Source: an uncultured Bacillota bacterium
Lineage (GTDB): Bacteria > Bacillota > Clostridia > Oscillospirales > Oscillospiraceae
Reading direction: 5' to 3'
Length of the DNA stretch: 21,026 nucleotides
Assembly (NCBI GenBank): GCA_937890735.1
Contig: CALACZ010000174.1
Span: forward strand, 1-21,026
The notes under the pieces are model-generated. The model was not told the DNA's origin. It did not search any database and saw only the letters and a program-made list of their open reading frames with translations. The translations under genes and the position numbers were made by a program. This document shows, piece by piece, positions 1 through 6,553 of the stretch (position 1 is its first letter; each line of letters opens with the position of its first letter).

Positions 1-20
1 GTATCATGATGGCAGTCCAT
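1..20 (-). CDS. 5' end of a minus-strand ORF running off the left edge, possible transposase
   Basis: Only the first codons are in the window: an ATG (complement of 18-20) followed by Asp-Cys-His-His-Asp and then the edge. The start is supported by a strong ribosome site, GGGAGGG on the minus strand at about 29-35, seven to eight bases upstream. The product cannot be identified from six residues. The AT-rich flank, a 12-bp inverted repeat around the start codon and the sequence near 102-122, which resembles an insertion-sequence end, make a transposase my best guess. This is inference only. Confidence 0.35.
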
Positions 21-90
21 AGTGATTGCCCTCCCTTGGAAGAAGTTGTATGCAAGCTTCATTCTACCATGCGGGGTAAATCACTATGGA
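16..90. repeat. 12-bp inverted repeat that includes the start codon of the leftmost minus-strand ORF
   Basis: TCCATAGTGATT (16-27) is exactly complementary to AATCACTATGGA (79-90). The arm at 16-27 contains the ATG of the minus-strand ORF. In a minus-strand transcript begun upstream of position 90, both arms are present and can pair, hiding the start codon. A transcript begun between the arms would lack the distal arm; a TAGAAT-like -10 lies at 61-66 on the minus strand. Confidence 0.6.
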
Positions 91-178
91 TTTTTTCTTA
101 GGTGTCCAACTTCATTTTACAATCGACCTCCAGAAAACATCAATACAAAACAGTAAAATCGAATAAATAATTCGATTA

Positions 179-207
179 TTGAAAATTCAATTGGCAATAT
201 ATAAAAT
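179..207 (+). promoter_or_regulatory. Promoter for the nucleotidyltransferase gene
   Basis: TTGAAA (179-184) and TAAAAT (202-207) are separated by 17 bases in an AT-rich stretch about 95 bases upstream of the gene at 301. Just upstream, AATCGAA (157-163) and TTCGATT (171-177) form a 7-bp inverted repeat that could be an operator; the MNT family is often autoregulated, but that role here is inference. Confidence 0.5.
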
Positions 208-300
208 TCAAACCAGCAAGCCGGGCTTTGTAGCAGATTTGCATTCCAGCGCACTTTGGAGTATACTGCAAATAAAAAGTTTGGAAGGGGTGGTGTCAAT

Positions 301-660
301 ATGTGTACGCGCAGTCAGGCGTTTGAGATTTTGAAGAACGTCTATCACACCTGCGTGCCGATTCTGGAGCACAGCATCCACGATGCAATTTTGTACGGAT
401 CCTATGCCCGCGGCGATTTTACTGCGGAGTCGGATATTGATATTCTCCTGACCGTAGACTTGATGCAGGAACAGATCACTTCGCATCGGCGTGCGGTTTC
501 CGGAGTAGCGAGCGCACTTAGCCTTGACCACGATGTGACTGTTTCTGTCCATGTCGTGCCGTTGGCGCAGTTCCGGCGGTATGCGGATTTCCTGCCGTTT
601 TACCAGAACGTGCTGAAGGAGGGGAATCACTATGCAGAGCATGAGACTATTTCTGCCTGA
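301..660 (+). CDS. MNT-type nucleotidyltransferase domain protein
   Basis: A 119-residue minimal nucleotidyltransferase. The signature is GSYARGDFTAESDID at residues 33-47, the GS(x)ARG...SDxD pattern in which the two Asp residues bind metal. The ATG at 301 is chosen over an earlier in-frame ATG at 256 because AAGGGGTGG lies just upstream. Proteins of this size usually work with a HEPN-domain partner encoded immediately downstream as an MNT/HEPN toxin-antitoxin pair, where the MNT protein AMPylates and neutralises the HEPN RNase. Here an AAGGAGGGG site and an ATG (632) sit in the expected overlapping place, but that frame stops after 20 residues, so the partner looks lost. The exact substrate is unknown. 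Confidence 0.82.
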   Translation: MCTRSQAFEILKNVYHTCVPILEHSIHDAILYGSYARGDFTAESDIDILLTVDLMQEQITSHRRAVSGVASALSLDHDVTVSVHVVPLAQFRRYADFLPFYQNVLKEGNHYAEHETISA

Positions 661-694
661 CCCATACCGTGACCCAGACTGGGCGAAGACGTAA
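632..694 (+). CDS. 20-residue ORF in the partner position of the nucleotidyltransferase, possible remnant
   Basis: An ATG at 632 follows AAGGAGGGG by about seven bases, a stronger ribosome site than that of the gene it overlaps. The frame runs Met-Gln-Ser-Met-Arg-Leu-Phe and stops at 692-694. This is where the start of a HEPN partner gene would be expected. No HEPN RX4-6H motif is present. I read it as the truncated start of a lost partner or a chance ORF. Confidence 0.25.
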   Translation: MQSMRLFLPDPYRDPDWAKT

Positions 695-706
695 TAGACG
701 TAATAG

Positions 707-735
707 AAAAAGTCCTGCAAATACAGGAGTTTTTT
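707..735 (+). terminator. Weak intrinsic terminator after the nucleotidyltransferase
   Basis: TCCTG (713-717) pairs with CAGGA (724-728) around a six-base loop. A-rich and T-rich flanks extend the stem after one G-G mismatch, and six T residues follow (730-735). The core stem is only 5 bp. Confidence 0.4.
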
Positions 736-1121
736 GCTGAAAATATGCGCGTATTATAATTAAAATACAGAAAAATACGAACGGATAGCTCTTGACGTGC
801 ATGGAGTGAGGAGTCTCAAACGTGCCAGTGGCACGTTTGGGACGACGATGAGGTTCGAGTCCTGACCCTCTCTGTTTTGCTATCTCACGGCGGGGCGAAT
901 CCTGCCTATGACAATTCTCCGCTGCGCTTGAATTGGCGCGCCGCTCGGCGCGACCGCCGGAGGACGGTTTGGCGTGGCTGCCCCGACCGCTGGTGTACGC
1001 TATTTTGCGCCGATGAGGCGCAAGTCCTGGACTGCCTTGCACAAGAAGCTCCGAGATCGTTCTGTTAGCCTGTGCGAGATACGTCGGTTTGCCGGAGTGC
1101 GAAAAAAAGTTCAGCACCCGC
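736..1121. other. Gene-free stretch with repeat-like sequence
   Basis: No ORF with a ribosome site or recognisable protein was found on either strand. The stretch contains the strong hairpin at 813-843 and, after it, two related motifs: GATGAGGTTCGAGTCCTG (847-864) and GATGAGGCGCAAGTCCTGGA (1011-1030). The first resembles a tRNA T-arm (GGTTCGAGTCC), but no matching tRNA body could be folded. This may be degenerate tRNA-derived or other interspersed repeat sequence. Confidence 0.4.
813..843. repeat. 14-bp stem hairpin of unknown role
   Basis: Arms 813-826 and 830-843 are complementary over 14 positions with a single G-T wobble and a three-base loop (core CAAACGTGCC / GGCACGTTTG). No T-run follows on either strand, so it is not a simple terminator. 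Confidence 0.65.
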
Positions 1122-1149
1122 TTGACTTCTTGGAAAAAGTGTTTATAAT
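1122..1149 (+). promoter_or_regulatory. Promoter of the tetR-KTR operon
   Basis: TTGACT (1122-1127) and TATAAT (1144-1149) are spaced by 16 bases. The start site would fall inside the palindrome at 1152-1173. Confidence 0.85.
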
Positions 1150-1151
1150 AT

Positions 1152-1173
1152 CACTAACTAATGCTAGTTAGTG
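1152..1173. promoter_or_regulatory. TetR-type operator palindrome
   Basis: CACTAACTA (1152-1160), spacer ATGC, TAGTTAGTG (1165-1173): a perfect 9-bp inverted repeat lying between the -10 box and the start codon of the TetR gene. Position and symmetry are those of an autorepression operator for a dimeric TetR protein, which is an inference from layout. Confidence 0.82.
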
Positions 1174-1183
1174 AGGTGTGAGG

Positions 1184-1834
1184 ATGAAACAGGAAGATAC
1201 AAAGCAGAAGATTTTGGACAAGGCGCTGGAGCTGTTTTCTGCGCAGGGGTATGACGCGGTGAGCGTTGGCGAGATCGCCAGGGCGGTGGGCATCAAAGCG
1301 CCGTCGCTGTACAACCACTTTGCAAGCAAGCAGGCGATCTTCGACGCGCTTGTGGAGTCCACGGCGGCACAGTATGCGGCGGATACCGATCGGATCAACA
1401 TCCATGTGCAGAATGCGGCGCAGGATATTCCCGTTTTTACGGAGATCACCGCCGAGGCGCTCTTTGAAAAGGTGCGGCAGATCTTTGAATATTCTCTCCA
1501 CAACGAGACGATCAGCCGCTTCCGCCGCATGATGACCATTGAGCAGTTCCGCTCGCCGGAGCTGGCGGCGCTCTACTCGCAGCGCTATGTGGAACGGATC
1601 TTAAAGTACCACGCGGGCATTTTCCGCGCGCTGATCGCGGCGGGCGAGATGTGCCCGGACGACCCGGACACGCTGGCGATGCTGTATGTTTCGCCGGTGC
1701 TGACGCTCATCGGCATCTGCGACCGCCAGCCGGAGCGGGAACGCGAATGTCTGGAAAAGCTGCAAGACCATGTGCGGCTCTTTTTTCGCATGGTCCATGG
1801 CGGCGGTTCACAAGGCGGTGAACGCCATGCGTGA
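1184..1834 (+). CDS. TetR/AcrR family transcriptional regulator
   Basis: A 216-residue repressor. The N-terminal helix-turn-helix is plain (residues about 6-50: ILDKALELFSAQGYDAVSVG, then IARAVGIKAPSLYNHFASK), which is the canonical TetR DNA-binding domain. The remainder is a variable helical ligand-binding and dimerisation domain, so the inducer cannot be predicted. ATG 1184 is preferred over an in-frame GTG at 1178 because GAGGTG (1173-1178) is correctly spaced for the ATG. A perfect palindrome overlaps its start region, so it should repress itself. It overlaps the downstream KTR gene by 8 bases; a CAT-like gene follows after a terminator and may belong to the same response. Confidence 0.92.
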   Translation: MKQEDTKQKILDKALELFSAQGYDAVSVGEIARAVGIKAPSLYNHFASKQAIFDALVESTAAQYAADTDRINIHVQNAAQDIPVFTEITAEALFEKVRQIFEYSLHNETISRFRRMMTIEQFRSPELAALYSQRYVERILKYHAGIFRALIAAGEMCPDDPDTLAMLYVSPVLTLIGICDRQPERERECLEKLQDHVRLFFRMVHGGGSQGGERHA

Positions 1835-2018
1835 GCCGGATGAAAAGTGGGTGCTCTGTCCCGTGTGCGGCGCAAAAACGCGGCTGCGGCTGCTGCCAGG
1901 GACGGTGCTGCGCGAGTTCCCGCTCTTTTGCCCCAAGTGCCGGCAGGAGCACATCATCAACGCGCGGAATTATCAAATCGAGATCATCGACCAGCCAGAC
2001 GCCAAGACGCAGTGCTGA
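1827..2018 (+). CDS. Cysteine-rich KTR domain protein
   Basis: A 63-residue protein with CPVCGAKTR near residues 10-18 and CPKC near residues 34-37, the paired CxxC knuckles of the cysteine-rich KTR family (zinc-ribbon-like, function unknown). The ATG at 1827 is preceded by AAGGCGGTG and overlaps the end of the TetR gene as ATGCGTGA, which suggests coupled translation. The 3' end of the gene forms the left arm of a terminator. Small zinc-ribbon proteins of this family are common beside regulators in gut Firmicutes; no biochemical role is assigned. Confidence 0.85.
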   Translation: MREPDEKWVLCPVCGAKTRLRLLPGTVLREFPLFCPKCRQEHIINARNYQIEIIDQPDAKTQC

Positions 2019-2054
2019 CCACGCTTGCTGTGGTCGGCACTGCGTCTTTTTTTT
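2004..2054 (+). terminator. Intrinsic terminator of the tetR-KTR operon
   Basis: AAGACGCAGTGC-T-GACCAC pairs with GTGGTC-G-GCACTGCGTCTT around a seven-base loop with one T-G wobble, then eight T residues (2047-2054). Its left arm lies inside the KTR coding sequence. Confidence 0.9.
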
Positions 2055-2078
2055 GAAGGAATACGATGGAGAAGCATC

Positions 2079-2768
2079 ATGGAGGAGATCAACAGGAACA
2101 GGGAACTTTCTGCCCATACGAAGCCAGTCGCGGTCGATCCCGAGACGACGAACCGCGCCGAGGCGTTTGCGCTCTGGATGGACGCGCCGAATCCGATGGT
2201 GACGTTTTTTAAGACCCTGGACGTCACGCCGCTGATCCGGCTGGTCCACAGGCGCGGCTATCGGTTCAATATGCTTTTGTGCTGGTGCATCGGCAGGGCA
2301 GCCACCGAGATCAAGGAGTTTTACACGCTCCCCGTAGGGCACGAGCTGCTGCAATATGACAGCATTGCGGTAAACGCCATTGTGAAAAACGGCATCTGCG
2401 AGGTCAGCTCCTGCGATGTGCCGTTTTCCAACGACCTTGCGCAGTTCAATGCCGACTATCTGCGCCTGACGCACGCGGTGACGGCGCACTGTGAAAACCA
2501 CGACCTGCCGGACAGCATGGTCATCGGCACGTCCGCCATCGTGGACACCGAGCTCGACGGCGCGGTCGGCATGAACAGCGGCATTTACAACAATCCCTTC
2601 CTCATCTGGGGCAAATACCGCAAGGGGCTTTTCCGAACGACGCTGAAGCTGTCGTTCCAGTTCCACCACACGCAGCTGGACGGCGCGCACGCCGGGCGGT
2701 TTTTGCAGCTTTTGCAGGAGAATATCTTTGAGATCAGGAAATGCAGCCGAGCCAGCGGTCGGGGCTGA
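2079..2768 (+). CDS. Chloramphenicol acetyltransferase-like (CAT superfamily) protein
   Basis: A 229-residue CoA-dependent acyltransferase of the trimeric CatA fold. The catalytic motif HHTQLDG (residues 196-202, His197 as general base) matches the family HHxxxDG, and NPFLIWGKY upstream matches the conserved stretch before it. Length fits CatA (about 210-220). ATG 2079 is chosen because GGAG sits seven bases upstream and earlier in-frame sequence lies in the preceding terminator. Many CAT-like proteins in commensals are not proven to act on chloramphenicol, and the C-terminus diverges, so the substrate is open. It lies 24 bases after a strong terminator, so it needs read-through or its own promoter, which I could not identify. 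Confidence 0.85.
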   Translation: MEEINRNRELSAHTKPVAVDPETTNRAEAFALWMDAPNPMVTFFKTLDVTPLIRLVHRRGYRFNMLLCWCIGRAATEIKEFYTLPVGHELLQYDSIAVNAIVKNGICEVSSCDVPFSNDLAQFNADYLRLTHAVTAHCENHDLPDSMVIGTSAIVDTELDGAVGMNSGIYNNPFLIWGKYRKGLFRTTLKLSFQFHHTQLDGAHAGRFLQLLQENIFEIRKCSRASGRG

Positions 2769-2883
2769 GCCGGAAGCCGGGCGGCGGTTTATCGATTGCA
2801 ATTGCCTCCGCGGTATGATACTGTAATAGCATGATTCCCCGGCACATCATAACTGATCTGTGGTTTTGCGTAAGGAGGATACT

Positions 2884-4686
2884 ATGCTGAACAAGTTTTG
2901 CAAAAAGCCGCTGTACGCCGTGACGCGGACGCTTGCGCGGGTGGCGATGGGCGCGCAGCCGGCGGAGCTGGTCATCCAAAACGCCCGGCTCGTCAATGTC
3001 TGCACGGCGGAAATTCAGGAGGGCATCGACGTTGCCGTCGCGGAGGGGCGCATTGCGCTCGTGGGCGACGCGGCGCACTGCGTCGGTCCGAACACTAAGG
3101 TCATCGACGCGGCGGGACAGTACATCGCACCCGGCTTTATGGACGGGCATATCCATGTGGAATCCTCCATGCTCACCGTAGGCGAATATGCCAAGGCGGT
3201 CATCCCCCGCGGCACGACCGGCATTTTCATGGACCCGCACGAGATCTGCAACGTCTGCGGAAAAGAAGGCGTAAAGCTCATGATCGAGGACGCAAAGCGT
3301 GCGCCGCTCAAGGCGATGTCGAACGCGCCGTCGTGCGTCCCGGCAGTCGCGGGCTTTGAGGACACTGGCGCGGCGATCGGCGCGGAGGACATCCGCGAAA
3401 TGATGACGTGGGACGGCATCATGGGGCTGGGCGAGATGATGAGCTTCCCGAACGTGATCGGCGCGGAGGAGCACATCCACGCGGAGCTTGCCGAAACGCT
3501 GAAGTCCGACAACATCATCACCGGGCATTTCTCCATCCCCGACACCGGTGCGGCGCTCAATGCCTACATCGCCTCCGGCGTTCGCTGCTGCCACGAATCC
3601 ACCCGCGCGGAGGACGCGCTGGAAAAAATGCGGCACGGGATGTACGCGCTGCTGCGCTACGGCAGCGCATGGCACGATATGCCGGTCATCATCCATGCTG
3701 TGCTGGACAATCAGATCGACGACCGCTTCGCCTGCCTCATCTCCGACGACACGCACCCCGACACGCTCGTAAACGAGGGGCATCTGGACCATATCGTCCG
3801 CTGCGCTGTAAAAGAAGGGCTGGACCCCATCAAGGCGATCCAGTATGTGACGATCAACGTCGCCACCTGCTTCCGCATGGATCACGAGATGGGCAGCATC
3901 ACGCCGGGCAAGTGCGCAGACATCGTATTCTTTGACGATCTTCGGGGCATCCGCGTCACGCGCACGATCATCGACGGCGACGTGGTGGCGGAAAACGGCA
4001 GAATGTGCGTGGACATCGCGCCTGCGAGCTTCCCCGCGAGCGTCTGCAACACGATGCACGTCGGGCATCCGATCACCGAGGAGAGCTTCCGCATCGCCGC
4101 GCCCGCGGGCGCGGGCAGCACGGTCAAAACGCGCGTCATCGAGATCATCCCCAACCGCGTGGGCAACTACGAGCGGCTGGTCGAGCTGCCGGTCGCAGGC
4201 GGCTTTGTGCAGCCGGACGCGGCGCAGGACATTATGAAGATGGTCGTTTTTGAGCGCCACCACGAGATGGGCACAAAGGGCATGGGCTTCCTCAAGGGCT
4301 TCGGCTTCAAGAAGGGCGCGATGGCGCAGACGGTCTCTCACGACGCGCACAATCTGCTCGTTGCGGGCACGAACGACGCCGACATGGCGCTGGCAGCCAA
4401 CACGCTCATCGAATGCGGCGGCGGTCTGTGCGCGGTCGCGGACGGCAAGGTGCTGGCGGTCGTGCCGCTGCCCATCGCGGGTCTGATGAACGATCTGCCG
4501 GTGGCGGAGATGGCGGACAAGGTCGCCAAGCTCGACGCGGCGTGGAAGCAGATGGGCTGCGTCATCAATTCGCCGTATATGACGATGGCACTCGTGCCGC
4601 TGGCGTGCCTGCCGGAGCTGCGGCTGACGAACCGCGGGCTCGTCGATTGCCGCACGTTCCAGTTCGTTCCCCTGTTCGCGGAATAA
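2884..4686 (+). CDS. ade: Adenine deaminase
   Basis: A 600-residue amidohydrolase that converts adenine to hypoxanthine and ammonia in purine salvage. The metal site is clear: GHIHVESS at residues 88-95 (His89, His91), then MDPHE near 117-121 and TGHFSI further on; the C-terminal half carries the GTND and HHEMGTKG segments typical of Ade. Length matches the family (about 570-600). AAGGAGGA at 2872-2879 fixes the start at ATG 2884. The gene stands alone between a possible weak promoter (TTGCAA at 2796-2801) and a terminator at 4697. The uracil permease and dCMP deaminase elsewhere in the window share the salvage theme but are not in the same operon. Confidence 0.96.
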   Translation: MLNKFCKKPLYAVTRTLARVAMGAQPAELVIQNARLVNVCTAEIQEGIDVAVAEGRIALVGDAAHCVGPNTKVIDAAGQYIAPGFMDGHIHVESSMLTVGEYAKAVIPRGTTGIFMDPHEICNVCGKEGVKLMIEDAKRAPLKAMSNAPSCVPAVAGFEDTGAAIGAEDIREMMTWDGIMGLGEMMSFPNVIGAEEHIHAELAETLKSDNIITGHFSIPDTGAALNAYIASGVRCCHESTRAEDALEKMRHGMYALLRYGSAWHDMPVIIHAVLDNQIDDRFACLISDDTHPDTLVNEGHLDHIVRCAVKEGLDPIKAIQYVTINVATCFRMDHEMGSITPGKCADIVFFDDLRGIRVTRTIIDGDVVAENGRMCVDIAPASFPASVCNTMHVGHPITEESFRIAAPAGAGSTVKTRVIEIIPNRVGNYERLVELPVAGGFVQPDAAQDIMKMVVFERHHEMGTKGMGFLKGFGFKKGAMAQTVSHDAHNLLVAGTNDADMALAANTLIECGGGLCAVADGKVLAVVPLPIAGLMNDLPVAEMADKVAKLDAAWKQMGCVINSPYMTMALVPLACLPELRLTNRGLVDCRTFQFVPLFAE

Positions 4687-4696
4687 GCAAAAATGC

Positions 4697-4728
4697 AGCG
4701 CCCCTGACTTCGGTCGGGGGCGCTTTTT
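4697..4728 (+). terminator. Intrinsic terminator of ade
   Basis: AGCGCCCCTGAC / GTCGGGGGCGCT form a 12-bp stem with one T-G wobble capped by a stable TTCG tetraloop, followed by a T-run ending at 4728. Confidence 0.9.
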
Positions 4729-4737
4729 CGCAAATCG

Positions 4738-4766
4738 TTGCAAAAGCTGACGGAATATGGTAAATT
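4738..4766 (+). promoter_or_regulatory. Promoter for the DUF4177-like gene
   Basis: TTGCAA (4738-4743) and TAAATT (4761-4766) with a 17-base spacer, directly after the ade terminator. Confidence 0.55.
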
Positions 4767-4857
4767 AGAGATAGCCGGGTGCGCGGCATCCGGCAAAAAA
4801 GACGAAAAGGAAGAAAATACCTAGACATTCTCGGGCGCACACGGGCTGCAATACGTC

Positions 4858-5052
4858 GTGCTTCAGGTCACGCTGAAGGAGAAATTCCTCGGCACGGGCT
4901 CGGGCAACCTCACGGAGCTGGAAAAATGCATCAACGATCAGGCGAGCAAGGGCTACCGCCTGCACACGATCACGACCTCCAACGGCGGCAGCAAGGGTCT
5001 GATGGGCGGCGACCGCATTCAGGCGACCATGGTGTTTGAAAAGATCATTTAA
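4858..5052 (+). CDS. Small DUF4177-like protein with an unclear start
   Basis: About 64 residues resembling the DUF4177 family: a first strand (VLQVTLKEKF), a helix with LxELEKCINDQASKGYRLHT, and a closing strand (IQATMVFEKII). Function unknown. The start is a problem. The frame is open only from a TAG at 4822-4824, there is no ATG, and the choices are GTG 4858 or CTG 4846, neither with a ribosome site at the right distance. An AAAGGAAG site does exist at about 4806-4813, upstream of the in-frame stop. The first strand would begin at the CTG. Either a non-standard start is used or the N-terminus has been damaged. Confidence 0.65.
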   Translation: MLQVTLKEKFLGTGSGNLTELEKCINDQASKGYRLHTITTSNGGSKGLMGGDRIQATMVFEKII

Positions 5053-5067
5053 TCCGACAAAATAAAG

Positions 5068-5103
5068 CGCGGGTCATCCAAAGCAGGATGACCCGCGTTT
5101 TTT
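5068..5103. terminator. Bidirectional terminator between the DUF4177-like and EamA genes
   Basis: CGCGGGTCATCC (5068-5079) and GGATGACCCGCG (5086-5097) form a perfect 12-bp stem with six T residues on the plus strand. The minus strand has a moderate T-rich tail (CTTTATTTT), and the minus-strand stop codon at 5102-5104 abuts it, so it can serve both convergent genes. Confidence 0.88.
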
Positions 5104-5515
5104 ACAGCACCATCAGGAGCGTTCCGGCGGTGAGCAGGATGCAGCCGGCGAGGGATTTGGGTGTGAATTTTTCGTGCAGGAACACGAACGCCAGCACCAG
5201 CGTGATGATGGTGCTGAGCTTATCGATCGGCACGACCTTGGACGCCTCGCCGACCTGAAGCGCACGGTAATAGCACAGCCACGACGCGCCGGTGGCAAGA
5301 CCCGAGAGGATCAAAAACAGCCAGCTCTTGCGGCTGATCTCGCCGATGCCGCCCTGTGCGTTCGTGAGAAACACCATGCCCCACGCCATCACGAGCACCA
5401 CGCCCGTGCGGATGGCGGTGGCGAGATTGGAGTTGACGCCGTCAATGCCGACCTTTGCCAAAATCGATGTCAGTGCCGCGAACACCGCAGAAAGAAGTGC
5501 GAATACGAACCACAT
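5102..5515 (-). CDS. EamA/DMT-family half-size transporter
   Basis: About 137 residues with four to five hydrophobic segments (WFVFALLSAVFAALTSILAK at the N-terminus, a middle pair around AIRTGVVLVMAWGMVFLT and LFLILSGLATGASWLCYYRA, and a C-terminal TLVLAFVFLHEKFTPKS-type helix). This is one EamA repeat; typical family members have two, so a homodimer is expected. Substrate unknown. The ATG ending at 5515 is chosen because GGGAG lies nine bases upstream; an in-frame ATG at 5524 has that site too close. It lies only 28 bases beyond the kinase terminator on the same strand, so it may depend on read-through from the kinase operon. Confidence 0.85.
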   Translation of the reverse strand: MWFVFALLSAVFAALTSILAKVGIDGVNSNLATAIRTGVVLVMAWGMVFLTNAQGGIGEISRKSWLFLILSGLATGASWLCYYRALQVGEASKVVPIDKLSTIITLVLAFVFLHEKFTPKSLAGCILLTAGTLLMVL

Positions 5516-5543
5516 GATTTCCATCTCCCAACAAATTGCGTCA

Positions 5544-5572
5544 GAAAAACCGCCGGATACCCGGCGGTTTTC
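5544..5572 (-). terminator. Terminator of the kinase operon
   Basis: On the minus strand GAAAACCGCCGG and CCGGCGGTTTTTC form the stem around a GTAT loop just after the kinase stop codon, with a T-rich right arm. Confidence 0.82.
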
Positions 5573-5578
5573 TGGTTA

Positions 5579-6529
5579 TTACATGGATTTGAGTACATCC
5601 GCTATCTCCGGCACGCTGGAAATGCCGCCCGCGCGCGTGGTGGAAAGCCCCGCGCTCACGCAGGCAAAGCGTGTGATGCGCGCAAGCTCCGCGTCTGTCA
5701 GATCCTCCGGCGCTTTGCCGGTCTGCAAAAGCTGATACACCGCCGAGCCGCCGAAAATATCGCCCGCGCCGGTCGTATCTTTGACCTTTACGCCCGCGAG
5801 GCTGTCTGCATGACCCGCCGCCTGCCGGTTCTGATACCAGCAGCCGTCCTTGCCGCAGGTGACGAACACGAGCCGCACGCCCGTCTCGCGCAGAATTTTT
5901 TCCGCGCCTTCCTGCGGGGTGATGCCCCAGAGGAACTCGACCTCTTCGTCGCTGATCTTCACGACATCCGCAATGGACAGACCCCAGAGCATTTCACGCT
6001 TCGCGTCCGCGAGGTCACGCCAGAGCGGCTTGCGCAGGTTCGGGTCGAACGTCACGAGCCTGCCCGCCCGCTTGGCGTAGTCCACTGCCGCATAGGTCGC
6101 GCCGCGCGCCGGTTCGTCCGTCAGCGAGAGCGTGCCGAAATGCAGGACTTTTGTCTCGTCGATCAGGTTTTTGTTCACCTCGTCCCAGCGGAGCTGCGTG
6201 TCCGCGCCGGGCTTGCGGCTGAAGGAAAATTCGCGGTCGCCGGAGGCGTCGAGCGTGACGAAGGCGAGCGTGGTGAACACGTCGTCCGCCATGACCATGC
6301 CGTCCGTGCCGATGCCCGCCTGCGCGAGCGTGCCGCAGAGGAGTCTGCCGAACGCGTCCGCGCCGACCTTGCCGATCATCGCCGTTTTTGCGCCGAATTT
6401 CGCCAGTGCGGCGAGGAAATTCGCCGGTGCGCCGCCGGGGTGCGCCGCCATGGTGGGATAGCCGTCCGCGTCGGTCGCGGTGCAGGTAAAGTCAATGAGC
6501 AGTTCGCCCAGAGCAACAACGTCGTACAT
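5579..6529 (-). CDS. scrK: PfkB-family carbohydrate kinase, fructokinase-like
   Basis: A 316-residue ribokinase-fold kinase that phosphorylates a sugar with ATP. The N-terminal signature is GELLIDF with HPGGAPANFLAALAKFGAK (residues 30-48), and the anion-hole/catalytic motif is DTTGAGD at 251-257 with Asp257 as base. The overall pattern is closest to bacterial fructokinases, so fructose is the likeliest substrate, though PfkB specificity is hard to read from sequence. AGGAGGAA sits two bases before the ATG. The gene follows the nucleotidyltransferase by 24 bases, so the two are probably co-transcribed and end at the hairpin at 5544-5572. Confidence 0.88.
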   Translation of the reverse strand: MYDVVALGELLIDFTCTATDADGYPTMAAHPGGAPANFLAALAKFGAKTAMIGKVGADAFGRLLCGTLAQAGIGTDGMVMADDVFTTLAFVTLDASGDREFSFSRKPGADTQLRWDEVNKNLIDETKVLHFGTLSLTDEPARGATYAAVDYAKRAGRLVTFDPNLRKPLWRDLADAKREMLWGLSIADVVKISDEEVEFLWGITPQEGAEKILRETGVRLVFVTCGKDGCWYQNRQAAGHADSLAGVKVKDTTGAGDIFGGSAVYQLLQTGKAPEDLTDAELARITRFACVSAGLSTTRAGGISSVPEIADVLKSM

Positions 6530-6553
6530 AGTTCCTCCTGTCGCCCTCGCGGC

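Noticed and set aside
840..890. A tRNA gene suggested by GGTTCGAGTCC
   Set aside because: The T-stem has a mismatch, and no acceptor, D or anticodon arms could be assembled around it.
1827..2768. Treating the CAT-like gene as proven chloramphenicol resistance
   Set aside because: The catalytic motif is present, but CAT-like acyltransferases of commensals are often of unknown substrate; only the family call is supported.
2769..2883. A purine riboswitch before ade
   Set aside because: No conserved three-way junction core or terminator is visible between the CAT-like gene and ade; the segment is also short.
2734..4743. A long minus-strand open frame (669 codons) opposite ade
   Set aside because: It is the GC-rich mirror of the adenine deaminase gene: no ribosome site, arginine/histidine/aspartate-heavy composition and no domain.
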